This document shows positions 47,337 through 55,188 of a stretch of DNA of 64,000 nucleotides, in pieces. Under the pieces are notes generated by a model that was not told the origin of the DNA, searched no databases, and was given only the letters and a program-made list of their open reading frames with translations. The translations under genes were made by a program, and so were the position numbers. The stretch's first letter is position 1, and every line of letters starts with the position of its first letter. The stretch is from Azospirillum oryzae (lineage in GTDB: Bacteria; Pseudomonadota; Alphaproteobacteria; Azospirillales; Azospirillaceae). The stretch is from NCBI RefSeq assembly GCF_900177515.1, contig NZ_FXAK01000002.1, forward strand, positions 218,501 through 282,500, written 5' to 3'.

Positions 47337-48125
47337 ATGCGGAAAATCGCCACGGGACACGGCGTGCGGAGGACCACCCTGATCGGCGCGAGCCTCGCGG
47401 CTCTGTTGGCCACCGCCGGCCCCGCGCTGGCGGACTCGCTGTTCAGCCACATCGGCGGCAGCTTCAGCGAGACGTCGGGCTCCTTCGATCCATCGCGCTG
47501 GCAGCGGTCGGACGGCTGGAAGGCGGGCGGACACATGAACTGCACCTGGAGCCGCGCCAACGTCACCTCCCGCAAGGGCCACCTCGCCCTCACGGTGGAC
47601 GACCGCATCACCGGCTACGACCGCTATTCCTGCGGCGAGTATTCGACTCACCGCTTCTACGGCTACGGCGCCTATACGGTGAACCTGAAGGCGGTGAAGG
47701 CCGATGGGGTGATGACCTCGGTCTCCCACTACACCGGCCCGCCCTTCGGCGATCCCTGGGACGAGATCACGCTCGGCATCGCCGGCAAGGACACCACCAA
47801 GCTGGAGATCAGCTACGTCGTCAACGGTGTCGGGCACCGCAATGCGGTGGTCGATCTGGGCTTCGACGCCGCCAAGGGCTTCCACAGCTACGGCTTCGAC
47901 TGGAAGCCGGACGGCATCGTCTGGACCGTCGACGGCAAGCCGGTCCACGAGGTCTCCGGCCGGCCGGAGCAGTTGCCGCGCATGCCGGGCCGGCTGATGC
48001 TGCGCTTCTGGAGCGCGTCGGGCGACACCCAGTGGCTGCGCCGCTTCACCTATCCCGGCCACCCCCTGACCGCCGAAGTCGCCTCCGTCACCTATCGCGA
48101 AGACCCGGCGAACCTCAGCAACTGA
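47337..48125 (+). CDS. secreted GH16-family (lichenase-like) protein with substituted catalytic motif
   Basis: A 262-aa protein with a signal peptide (residues 1-33, ending ALADS) and a lichenase-type GH16 jelly-roll fold. In lichenases the active site reads DEIDIE followed by GKDTTK. Here the aligned segment is WDEITLGIAGKDTTK (residues 141-155): the nucleophile E143 stays, the middle aspartate is threonine and the acid/base glutamate is glycine (G147). The rest is well kept (VDLGFDAAKGFHSYGFDW, WTVDGKPVHEV), so the fold is probably intact and hydrolysis lost. A glucan-binding or exopolysaccharide scaffolding role is possible. GGGAGG precedes the ATG. Confidence 0.82.
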   Translation: MRKIATGHGVRRTTLIGASLAALLATAGPALADSLFSHIGGSFSETSGSFDPSRWQRSDGWKAGGHMNCTWSRANVTSRKGHLALTVDDRITGYDRYSCGEYSTHRFYGYGAYTVNLKAVKADGVMTSVSHYTGPPFGDPWDEITLGIAGKDTTKLEISYVVNGVGHRNAVVDLGFDAAKGFHSYGFDWKPDGIVWTVDGKPVHEVSGRPEQLPRMPGRLMLRFWSASGDTQWLRRFTYPGHPLTAEVASVTYREDPANLSN

Positions 48126-48132
48126 GCCGGGC

Positions 48133-48861
48133 TCAGTCCAGCGCTTCGGCGCCCAGGTAGGACTCGACGACGCGGGGGTCGGCGACGACCTCCGCCGGGA
48201 CGCCGTCGGCGATCTTCTCGCCATGGTCCAGCACCACCACGCGGTCGGACAGCGCCATCACCGCGCGCATGACATGCTCGATCATCAGGATGGTCAGCCC
48301 CTCGCGCCGGTTCAGGTCGCGCAGGACCTCGACCATCCGGTCGACCTCGGTGGGGCGCAGTCCCGCCAGCACCTCGTCCAGCAGAAGCAGGGTCGGACGG
48401 GTGGCCAGCGCGCGGGCGACCTCCAGCCGCTTGCGGTCGGGCAGGGTCAGGCTGCGCGCCGGGCGGTTGGCCTGGTCGGCCAGTTCCAGCCGCTCCAGCA
48501 CCGCGCGGGCCTGGATGCGCGCCGTCTCCACCGACCGCTCGCGGGCCAGCGCGCCGACCACGACATTCTCCTCCACCGTCAGCTGGCCGAACGGCTTGAC
48601 GATCTGGAAGGTGCGGCCGATCCCGGCGGCGCAGACCTGATTGGGCTTCAGCCCCGTCAGATTGCGGCCCTTCAGCGTCACCCGACCCTCGTCGGGCGGA
48701 AAGACACCGGCAATCAGGTTGAAGGTGGTGGTCTTGCCGGCGCCGTTCGGGCCGATCAGGGCGAGGATGCGCTCCTCCGGCACGGTGAAGCTGACCTCCG
48801 ACACCGCCTTCAGCCCGCGGAAACGCTTCGACAGGCCCTCGACCTCTAGCAACGCGGCCAT
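48133..48861 (-). CDS. livG: branched-chain amino acid-type ABC transporter ATPase LivG
   Basis: A 242-aa ATPase with Walker A GPNGAGKTT, the LivG-type FQIVKPFGQLTVEENV segment, a signature region SLTLPDRKRLEVARALA, in which LTLPD replaces the usual LSYG/LSGG, Walker B LLLLDEVLAGLRP and IEHVMRAVM. It starts one base after the livM stop. No livF or binding protein is present in this cluster. The substrate is not necessarily an amino acid; such systems also carry amides or aromatic compounds. Confidence 0.88.
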   Translation of the reverse strand: MAALLEVEGLSKRFRGLKAVSEVSFTVPEERILALIGPNGAGKTTTFNLIAGVFPPDEGRVTLKGRNLTGLKPNQVCAAGIGRTFQIVKPFGQLTVEENVVVGALARERSVETARIQARAVLERLELADQANRPARSLTLPDRKRLEVARALATRPTLLLLDEVLAGLRPTEVDRMVEVLRDLNRREGLTILMIEHVMRAVMALSDRVVVLDHGEKIADGVPAEVVADPRVVESYLGAEALD

Positions 48862-48862
48862 C

Positions 48863-49867
48863 TCAGGCGCCCTCCCCCGGCTGGCGGACAAGACGCAGGC
48901 GGCGGGCCAGCCAGGGCCAGACGCCCTCCGGCCGGAAGACCACGATCACCACCAGCGCCGCGCCATAGAACAGTTGCTTCAGACCGGGCAGATCCAGCCC
49001 GCCGGCCTCGATCAGGAAGGTCAGCGCCTCGCCCAGCGGGGTCAGGATGAAGGCGCCCAGGATCGGGCCGACCAGCGTGCCGATGCCGCCGACGATGGCC
49101 GGCAGGATGATCTCGATGGAGCGGCCCATGGAGAAGACCTGCTCCGGGAACAGGTTGTTGAAATAGAAGGCCTGGAACACTCCGCCCAGCGCGGTCAGGG
49201 CGGACGACACCGCCACCGCGGTCATCCGGGCGCGGAACAGGTCGACGCCCGACGCCTCCGCCGCGTCCGGCTCCTCGCGCACCGCCAGCCACTGGTAGCC
49301 CAGGCGGCTGTGGAGCAGCACCCGCGACAGCAGCAGCGCCCCGACGACCAGCGCCAGCGCCACGTAATAGAACAGCATGGGCGAGCCGCGCAGGTTCAGC
49401 GGATCGCTCGCCCCCGCCTCCACCGGCAGGAAGAACCCGCCGGAGCCGCCGACCCAGGTGATGTGATCGAAGCCGATGCGCGCCACCTCGGCGAAGGCGA
49501 TGGTCAGCAGGGCGAAATGCACGCCCTTGACCCCGAAGCGGAAGCCCAGGAAGCCGATGATGCAGCCGGCGACCACCGCCACCAGCATCGCCAGCACCAT
49601 GCCGGCCCAGGGGCCGATGCCGAAATGGACGAACAGCGCGGCGCTGACATAGGCACCCAGGCCCACATACAGCGCATGGCCCAGCGACAAGAGGCCGGAA
49701 AAGCCCATCATCACGTTCCAGGCCTGCCCGACATAGGCGAACCACAGCACCGTGGTCAGTACCGAGACCAGATAGCGGTCGGCGACGAAGGGCGCCACCG
49801 CCAGACCCAGCGCCGCCAGCACCAGCAGCACCATCCCGCGCCCGGTAATCCCGGAAAAGCCACTCAT
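48863..49867 (-). CDS. livM: branched-chain amino acid-type ABC permease LivM
   Basis: A 334-aa inner-membrane permease with about nine hydrophobic segments. It has the LivM features LLSLGHALYVGLGAYVSA, the EEPDAAEASGVDLFRARM cytoplasmic loop and GGIGTLVGPILGAFIL near the C-terminus. ATG at 49867 overlaps the livH stop (ATGA). Operon livH-livM-livG. Confidence 0.9.
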   Translation of the reverse strand: MSGFSGITGRGMVLLVLAALGLAVAPFVADRYLVSVLTTVLWFAYVGQAWNVMMGFSGLLSLGHALYVGLGAYVSAALFVHFGIGPWAGMVLAMLVAVVAGCIIGFLGFRFGVKGVHFALLTIAFAEVARIGFDHITWVGGSGGFFLPVEAGASDPLNLRGSPMLFYYVALALVVGALLLSRVLLHSRLGYQWLAVREEPDAAEASGVDLFRARMTAVAVSSALTALGGVFQAFYFNNLFPEQVFSMGRSIEIILPAIVGGIGTLVGPILGAFILTPLGEALTFLIEAGGLDLPGLKQLFYGAALVVIVVFRPEGVWPWLARRLRLVRQPGEGA

Positions 49868-50733
49868 GACCGTTTCCCCAACAGCCCTTGCGGGCGCAGC
49901 AGCAGAACCACGATCAGCACCCCGTAGCTGAACAGGGATTTCAGGGACGGCGTCAGCAGGAAACCGGCCAGCGCCTCCGACATGCCGATCAGCACGCCGC
50001 CCAGCAGCGCGCCGGGCAGGCTGCCCAGCCCGCCGACGATGACGATGATGAAGCTCAGCAGCGTGTATTCCGGCGCCAGCTGCGGCCGGGCATCGACCAG
50101 CAGGGTCATCAGCGCGCCCGCCACCCCGACCACCGCGGCGCCGATGCCGAAGGTCAGCGCATAGAGGCCGTCGATGTTGAGCCCGACCACGCGGGCGCCC
50201 AGCGGGTTGTCGGCGCAGGCGCGGATCGCCTTGCCGGTCCGGCTGAAGCGGAAGAAGGCGAACAGCACCGCCGCCACCACGATGGCCGCCGCCCCGGCGC
50301 GCAGCCGCACGGCGTCCAGCAGCATCGGCCCGATCTCCACCGTGTCGAAGCTGTAGGGCACCTGCACATTGCGGGCGTCGGGGCCGAACAGCATCAGCAT
50401 GGCGTTGACCAGGATGGTGGCGACGCCCAGCAGCAGGATGAACTGCATGTGCTCCGGCCGCTCGACGAATCTGTTCACCAGCCCGCGCTGCAGAAGCCAG
50501 CCGCAGACGAACAGCAGCGCCGCCATGATGGGCGCGGACAGCAGCGGGTCCAGCCCGAGCCAGCCGCCCAGCAGCACGGCGCCGTACATGCCCGCCACCA
50601 TCATCTCGCCATGGGCGAAGTTGACGACGCGCACAACGCCGAAGATGACCGACAGGCCGAGCGCCGCCAGCCCATAGACCAGGCCGGTCAGCAGGCCGGA
50701 GGCCGCGATGTTCAAATAATAGTCGATCGGCAT
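49864..50733 (-). CDS. livH: branched-chain amino acid-type ABC permease LivH
   Basis: A 289-aa permease, partner of LivM. Family motifs include VVNFAHGEMMVAGMYGAV, ACADNPLGARVVGLNIDGLY in the ATPase-contact loop and VGGLGSLPGALLGGVLIGM. First gene of the operon; its promoter should lie in the 100 bases before the L,D-transpeptidase gene end. Confidence 0.9.
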   Translation of the reverse strand: MPIDYYLNIAASGLLTGLVYGLAALGLSVIFGVVRVVNFAHGEMMVAGMYGAVLLGGWLGLDPLLSAPIMAALLFVCGWLLQRGLVNRFVERPEHMQFILLLGVATILVNAMLMLFGPDARNVQVPYSFDTVEIGPMLLDAVRLRAGAAAIVVAAVLFAFFRFSRTGKAIRACADNPLGARVVGLNIDGLYALTFGIGAAVVGVAGALMTLLVDARPQLAPEYTLLSFIIVIVGGLGSLPGALLGGVLIGMSEALAGFLLTPSLKSLFSYGVLIVVLLLRPQGLLGKRS

Positions 50734-50834
50734 GGGCGGCGGATTGTCCGAACGGTTGGGTTCTGCGGGTTAGCAGTCCGCAGGCATACAGGCAAGCCAG
50801 AACGACCGCGGACCATGCTATTCGGTCTTTCCGG

Positions 50835-51998
50835 CTATGGCTGTCCGGCCAGCCGCATCCCGCGCCGCAGGCCGGCGATCCGGTCCGCCACATCAGCCAG
50901 CCGCCGCTCCAGCGCCGTGGTCAGGCAGGAATGCGCCGCCGCGGCCACCGCCGGGTCGCCCTCCGTCCCGGCACGGATCCAGCACAGCGCGGCAACCCGC
51001 TCGTGAAAGCGGCGCTCGTCCTGGATCAGGTCGTAGGACGCCGCGGCGCGGGCCGCCGGATCGGCGATGCCGGCCAGGAACCGCTCCTGCGCCCCACGGG
51101 CGCGGCCGTCGAGCAGGGCGAGCGCGGGGACGTCGCAGATCATCCGCCGCAGCGGCGCCGTCACCGTGGCGCAGCGCGGATCGGCGACCGGCGCGGGCGG
51201 CGGCTCAGGCGCCGGCATTGGCGCCGGCACGGCAGGAATGGTGGAAGCCGGCATTTTGGAAGCAGTCACGGCGGCCACCGGCTGCGGGCGCGCTGCCGGC
51301 GGCGGGACCGTCCTGACCGCAGCCTGCAGCGTCCTCGCCGGCTGGAAGGCCGGCGGTTGGGTCCCGGGCCGTTCCGGCGCGCTCCCGCCCAGCGAGTCCC
51401 GCACGACCCGCACCGGCGTGCCGACCTCGGCCGCTGCGAAGACCGTTTCGATGTCCGCGGGCAGCATGCGGAAACAGCCGCCGCTGGCCCGCCTGCCCAC
51501 CGAGTCCGGCTCGTTGGTGCCATGGATGGCGATGGCGGGCCAGCCGAGGTCGAGCGCGAACTTGCCCAGCGGGTTGTTCGGCCCCGGCGGCACCGCGCGC
51601 GGCAGCGACGGCTTGTCGCGCCGCTGGTGCGCGGTCGGCCGCCAGGTCGGGTTGCGGCGCTTGCGCAGGATGGTGCTGTCGCCGACGGGGATCGGCACGC
51701 CGGGACGGCCGATGGCGACCGGAAAGCTGCGGACTTCGCCGTCGGCCCCGGTCAGGTACAGCCGCCGGTCGGCAAGGCTGATCGCGATCGACGGCCCGCC
51801 GGATGCGTCCCCGGCCGTCCCCTCCGCCGGCGTGGAGGCACAAGCCGCCGTGGCGCCCCCCGTGGCGACCCCCGTGGCACCCGCGATGGCGAGCAGGACC
51901 CAGAAAAGACACCGTGCCAGGATGCCCGCAATGGCTGTTGTCGGTCGGGGGATGACGCCGCGGCCGCGGCCTCCCCGAATGGTCGTAGGTCTACGCAT
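50835..51998 (-). CDS. L,D-transpeptidase (YkuD) fused to an LprI-like domain
   Basis: A 387-aa exported protein. An N-terminal hydrophobic segment (GILARCLFWVLLAIAGATG) serves as signal or anchor. The YkuD domain (about residues 70-205) has HGTNEPDSVG and the active-site cysteine in ASGGCFRM, a form in which glycine replaces the usual histidine before the GC pair. A proline/alanine linker (about 215-280) leads to a C-terminal domain (about 285-385) with paired cysteines (RCATVTAPLRRMICDVPALALLDGR split around 290-310 and AALCWIRAG, HSCLTTALERR) resembling the LprI/DUF1311 lysozyme-inhibitor family. The enzyme should form 3-3 crosslinks or attach proteins to peptidoglycan. Confidence 0.8.
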   Translation of the reverse strand: MRRPTTIRGGRGRGVIPRPTTAIAGILARCLFWVLLAIAGATGVATGGATAACASTPAEGTAGDASGGPSIAISLADRRLYLTGADGEVRSFPVAIGRPGVPIPVGDSTILRKRRNPTWRPTAHQRRDKPSLPRAVPPGPNNPLGKFALDLGWPAIAIHGTNEPDSVGRRASGGCFRMLPADIETVFAAAEVGTPVRVVRDSLGGSAPERPGTQPPAFQPARTLQAAVRTVPPPAARPQPVAAVTASKMPASTIPAVPAPMPAPEPPPAPVADPRCATVTAPLRRMICDVPALALLDGRARGAQERFLAGIADPAARAAASYDLIQDERRFHERVAALCWIRAGTEGDPAVAAAAHSCLTTALERRLADVADRIAGLRRGMRLAGQP

Positions 51999-52095
51999 GC
52001 GGAAAGTTGATCGCGTGTCCCCTAAAACAGAGTAAACAGCATGGGACGACGGTCTCCGGGGGATGGGGGCCGCCCCGACAGCAAGGACGTGCATC

Positions 52096-53892
52096 ATGGA
52101 CCAGATCGAGCAGACGTTGGCCGTCGCGACGGAACACCACCGCGCCGGCCGCACCGCGGAGGCCGAACGGCTGTACCGCGACGTGCTGGACGCTTCGCCC
52201 GGCCATCCGGACGCCCTCCATCTGCTTGGGGTCATCGCCCTGCAATCCGGCCGGGCGGAGGAGGCGGTCGACCGAATCGCCCAGGCGGTGGCGGGCGACG
52301 ACGGCTCTCCCCTGTTCCACGCCAATCTGGGCCACGCCCTGCACGCCTCCGGCCGGCAGCGGGAGGCGGCGCTCAGCTTCGCCCGCGCCCTGACCCTGTT
52401 GACCAACGAAGGCGAAGGCTGGGGCAATGTCGGCGCGCTCGCGAATCTGATCCGTCGCTATGACGACGACACCCGCGCCGCCGCCGCGGCGGAGGTCGAT
52501 GCGCGTTACACCATGGGCGACGTGATGCGGCGCCAGTCCCTGCTGTTCCTGCTCAGCGGCGACATCGCCCATTACCGCAATCTGGTGAACACCGCGCTGG
52601 AAGACCCCCTGCGCTTCTCCGTGCCCTCCATGCATTACGCCTATTGGGGCATCGCCATGCGGCTGTTCCAGGGCGATGCGCGCAAGGGCGACGTCGGCGC
52701 CTTCACCAATGGCGAGTTCCGCCGTTTCTACCGGCTTCTGGTGGAGGAGACCGCGCGCCGCTACGGCCTGGACGGCCGCCTGCGCCGGGCGTCTCCGCGC
52801 GCGGCGGTGAAGCGGGTGGCGCTGATCACCAACCAGATGCTGGGCGAGGGGCACCAGCCCACGGCCGATGCCTTCGATTACGCCCGCCGGCTGCAGGACG
52901 ACCATGGCTGCGAGGTGCTGATCGTCAACCCCAACGCCATGGCGGTGGAGGGGGAGAACGGCTTCGTCCCCGAATACAGCTACAACGTCACCGAGGAATA
53001 TGACGGCGAGCAGACCATCTCCGCCCAGGGCGCGAGCGTCCGCATGCTGTCCTTCCCGCAGCCGCGCTTCGACGAGGAGAAGCTGACCGCCATCGTCGAC
53101 GCGGTGGAGCGGTTCGATCCCGACGTGATCGTCGCCTTCGGCGGGTCCAACACCGTGGCCGACCTGTTCGCCGGCACCCGGCCGGTTGTGTTCCTGCCGA
53201 CCTCCAGCGGCCTGGCGCCTTCGCTCGCCACCCTCCTGCTGGGCTATGCGCCGGAGGACAGTGCCGCCGGCTGGCCGGAGGAGGCGCGGACGCGTTTCCG
53301 TCCCTTCTCCTTCGGCTGGAGCCTGCCCGCCGCCGGTCCCGCACGCAGCCGGGCGGAGCTCGGCCTGTCCCCGGACGGGCCGCTTTACGTCGTCGTCGGC
53401 AACCGCCTGGACCAAGAGGTCGGGCCGGAGTTCCTGGAGACACTCGACCGCCTTCTAGACCGCGTGCCGGATGGGCAGGTCGCCTTCGCCGGCGCGGTTT
53501 CGGAACTGCCCGGCCGGATCGCCGCCGCCCGCAACGCGGCGCGGATGCGTGCGCTGGGCGATGTCGAGGGCATTCGCGGCCTGTACGGCGTGGCGACGGC
53601 CTATCTCAACCCGCCGCGCCAGGGCGGCGGCGGCAGCGCCGCATTCGCATTGGCCGACGGCCTGCCGGTGGTGACCTATGCCCGGGGCGACGTCGCCGGC
53701 GTCGTCGGCCCGGCCATGACCGTGGCCGACGAGGCGGCCTTCCTGGAGCGCGCCGTGGCGCTCGGGCAGGTTCCGGCCGCAAGGTCGCAGGCGGCGGACG
53801 CGGCGCGGACGCGCTTCGCCGAAACGGCCGACCGCGCGCGGTCGGTGGAAAAGCTTCTGGACTATGCGCGCGAGGCCCAGGGGCTGTTCTGA
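52096..53892 (+). CDS. TPR-containing glycosyltransferase (GT-B type)
   Basis: A 598-aa protein. About residues 1-115 hold three TPR units (HHRAGRTAEAERLYRDVLDA, ALHLLGVIALQSGRAEEAVD). About 235-598 form a GT-B-like region (KRVALITNQMLGEGHQPTAD, VIVAFGGSNTVADLF, and a late YLNPPRQGGGGSAAFALADG that looks like the sugar-nucleotide site). It differs from the TPR proteins at 4.2-10.3 kb, whose C-terminal domain is heptosyltransferase-like. Donor and acceptor unknown; protein or surface glycosylation is inferred. ATG at 52096 follows GGACGTG. It is divergent from the L,D-transpeptidase gene and ends at a strong terminator. Confidence 0.78.
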   Translation: MDQIEQTLAVATEHHRAGRTAEAERLYRDVLDASPGHPDALHLLGVIALQSGRAEEAVDRIAQAVAGDDGSPLFHANLGHALHASGRQREAALSFARALTLLTNEGEGWGNVGALANLIRRYDDDTRAAAAAEVDARYTMGDVMRRQSLLFLLSGDIAHYRNLVNTALEDPLRFSVPSMHYAYWGIAMRLFQGDARKGDVGAFTNGEFRRFYRLLVEETARRYGLDGRLRRASPRAAVKRVALITNQMLGEGHQPTADAFDYARRLQDDHGCEVLIVNPNAMAVEGENGFVPEYSYNVTEEYDGEQTISAQGASVRMLSFPQPRFDEEKLTAIVDAVERFDPDVIVAFGGSNTVADLFAGTRPVVFLPTSSGLAPSLATLLLGYAPEDSAAGWPEEARTRFRPFSFGWSLPAAGPARSRAELGLSPDGPLYVVVGNRLDQEVGPEFLETLDRLLDRVPDGQVAFAGAVSELPGRIAAARNAARMRALGDVEGIRGLYGVATAYLNPPRQGGGGSAAFALADGLPVVTYARGDVAGVVGPAMTVADEAAFLERAVALGQVPAARSQAADAARTRFAETADRARSVEKLLDYAREAQGLF

Positions 53893-53923
53893 GGCGACGC
53901 CCCGCCGGTTCCGCAAAACAATC

Positions 53924-53970
53924 CCGCCCGGCCTTCCCACGAAACTGTGCTTCGTGGGAAGGCCGGGCGG
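53924..53970. terminator. perfect 20-bp hairpin terminator
   Basis: The arms at 53924-53943 and 53951-53970 (outer CCGCCCGGCC / GGCCGGGCGG) are complementary over all 20 pairs with a 7-base loop. It sits between the convergent TPR-GT and Cache genes. The minus strand continues GGGATTGTTTTG and the plus strand TCCAGTTT, so it probably stops both. Confidence 0.9.
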
Positions 53971-54040
53971 TCCAGTTTAAGAAGAACAGGGTTCAGGGCA
54001 TCGGCCGCGAACGGCGCGTCACGCGGTCACCGGTCGGCGT

Positions 54041-54499
54041 TCACTGGTCATAGGTCCCCGCCCCGACGATGTAACGGCCGTCGCGGGTGACGTAGGAATG
54101 CTTGTGCTCGACCTTGTTGGTCTGGCGGTTCAGCCAGACATAGTCGATGACGGCGTTCGGCTTTTCCTTGGTTTCAGTAATCATCGCCTGGACGATGGGC
54201 TTGCCTTCCGCGTCCTTCAGATTGGCGGCGTCGGTACCGGCCAGCTTCGGGTTGGCGCCGGAGGCCACGTAACGGCCGTCGGTGTCGAAGACGAAGACAT
54301 ACAGCTCACCGCGGCGGAAGCTGCCCTTGGGGTCCTGGAAGGCCTTGGCCGCCTCATCCGGCCCCTTGGCCTTCAGATAGGCGACGGCGTCGGCGACCAG
54401 TGACTTGGCCTGTTCCGGCGTGGCGTGATCGGCGGCGAAGGCGGGCGCGGTCAGCAGGGCCGCCGCGACGGCGACCAGGGATGCGGTTCTGCGAATCAT
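54041..54499 (-). CDS. periplasmic single-Cache-domain protein
   Basis: A 152-aa exported protein with a signal peptide (residues 1-22, ending AFAAD) and one small-molecule-binding Cache domain (GELYVFVFDTDGRYVASGANP, then GTDAANLKDAEGKP and YVTRDGRYIVGAGTY). No transmembrane output domain follows, so it is a free periplasmic binding module. It lies 56 bases downstream of the cytochrome gene on the same strand and may be the last gene of that transcript. A ligand related to alcohol or aldehyde metabolism is a speculation based on position. Confidence 0.75.
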   Translation of the reverse strand: MIRRTASLVAVAAALLTAPAFAADHATPEQAKSLVADAVAYLKAKGPDEAAKAFQDPKGSFRRGELYVFVFDTDGRYVASGANPKLAGTDAANLKDAEGKPIVQAMITETKEKPNAVIDYVWLNRQTNKVEHKHSYVTRDGRYIVGAGTYDQ

Positions 54500-54555
54500 G
54501 GATGACCACCTTGGATGTGAAGCGTGGAAGGGAAGAGCCAACGATCCGGCAGGGG

Positions 54556-54984
54556 TCATTCCTCGTGCACGGTTTCCAGCCAGGAGCGGATCGACCACAG
54601 AGCCTCCTGGCCCAGCGCCTCGCCGAACTTCGGCATGTAGGTCACGCCGTTGCGGATCGAACCGTTGGTGACGCGCTCCTTGAACCACTCGTCGCCGGCG
54701 TCGCCCTTTTCCAGATAGCGGAGGTCGGGAGCGATGCCGCCGGACACCGCGCCCAGCCCGTGGCAGCGCGCGCAGTTCTGGTTGAAGGCCGACGCACCGA
54801 TCTCGATGGCGCGCTCGTTGCCACGGTAGGGATTGCTGTCCCGCCAGGTCTCGCCCAGCTTCTCCAGCCCGGTGGTGTCGACCGGCTGGGGAACGACATC
54901 GCCATGGGCATAGACCAGACCGGGAAGAGCAACGGCGCCGATCAGACCAACGGCGGCGGCAAGTCGAATAATCCGTGCATTCAT
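54556..54984 (-). CDS. pedF: PedF-type cytochrome c550, electron acceptor of the quinoprotein dehydrogenase
   Basis: A 142-aa periplasmic cytochrome with a signal peptide (ending VYAHG), one heme site CARCH at residues 71-75 and the axial methionine probably M117 (TYMPKF). The conserved ERAIEIGASAFNQN before the heme site matches the c550 (PedF/ExaB-related) family that takes electrons from PQQ alcohol dehydrogenases. It lies on the minus strand 205 bases after the dehydrogenase gene. An 18-base motif shared with the region before the PedG/XoxJ-like gene lies 82-99 bases upstream. Confidence 0.85.
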   Translation of the reverse strand: MNARIIRLAAAVGLIGAVALPGLVYAHGDVVPQPVDTTGLEKLGETWRDSNPYRGNERAIEIGASAFNQNCARCHGLGAVSGGIAPDLRYLEKGDAGDEWFKERVTNGSIRNGVTYMPKFGEALGQEALWSIRSWLETVHEE

Positions 54985-55065
54985 GAGAAAGACGTTCCCT
55001 CTGTTTCTAGCCGCCCTGCGGCCTTTGCTTCGCATGAGCAGACGTTATCAGCAGTGGGACCCGCG

Positions 55066-55083
55066 AATAATTGGACTATGGTA
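55066..55083 (-). promoter_or_regulatory. shared island motif, copy A (upstream of pedF)
   Basis: The gene-sense sequence TACCATAGTCCAATTATT matches 16 of 18 bases of copy B at 60007-60024. It lies 82-99 bases before the cytochrome start. A shared activator site is likely; no regulator gene is in the window. Confidence 0.65.
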
Positions 55084-55188
55084 GGACATCGTTGAAAAGA
55101 AGACGAAACGGCCAAATAAGAACAGGCACGGGAATGGGCGGACCGGATTGCTCCGGCCCGCCCCGTTTCCGCTTGGACGCGCCTGATG

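Noticed and set aside
48133..50733. LivHMG as a urea or amide transporter (UrtBCD)
   Set aside because: No urtA/E, urease or amidase neighbour; sequences fit generic Liv family, so a specific substrate is not claimed.
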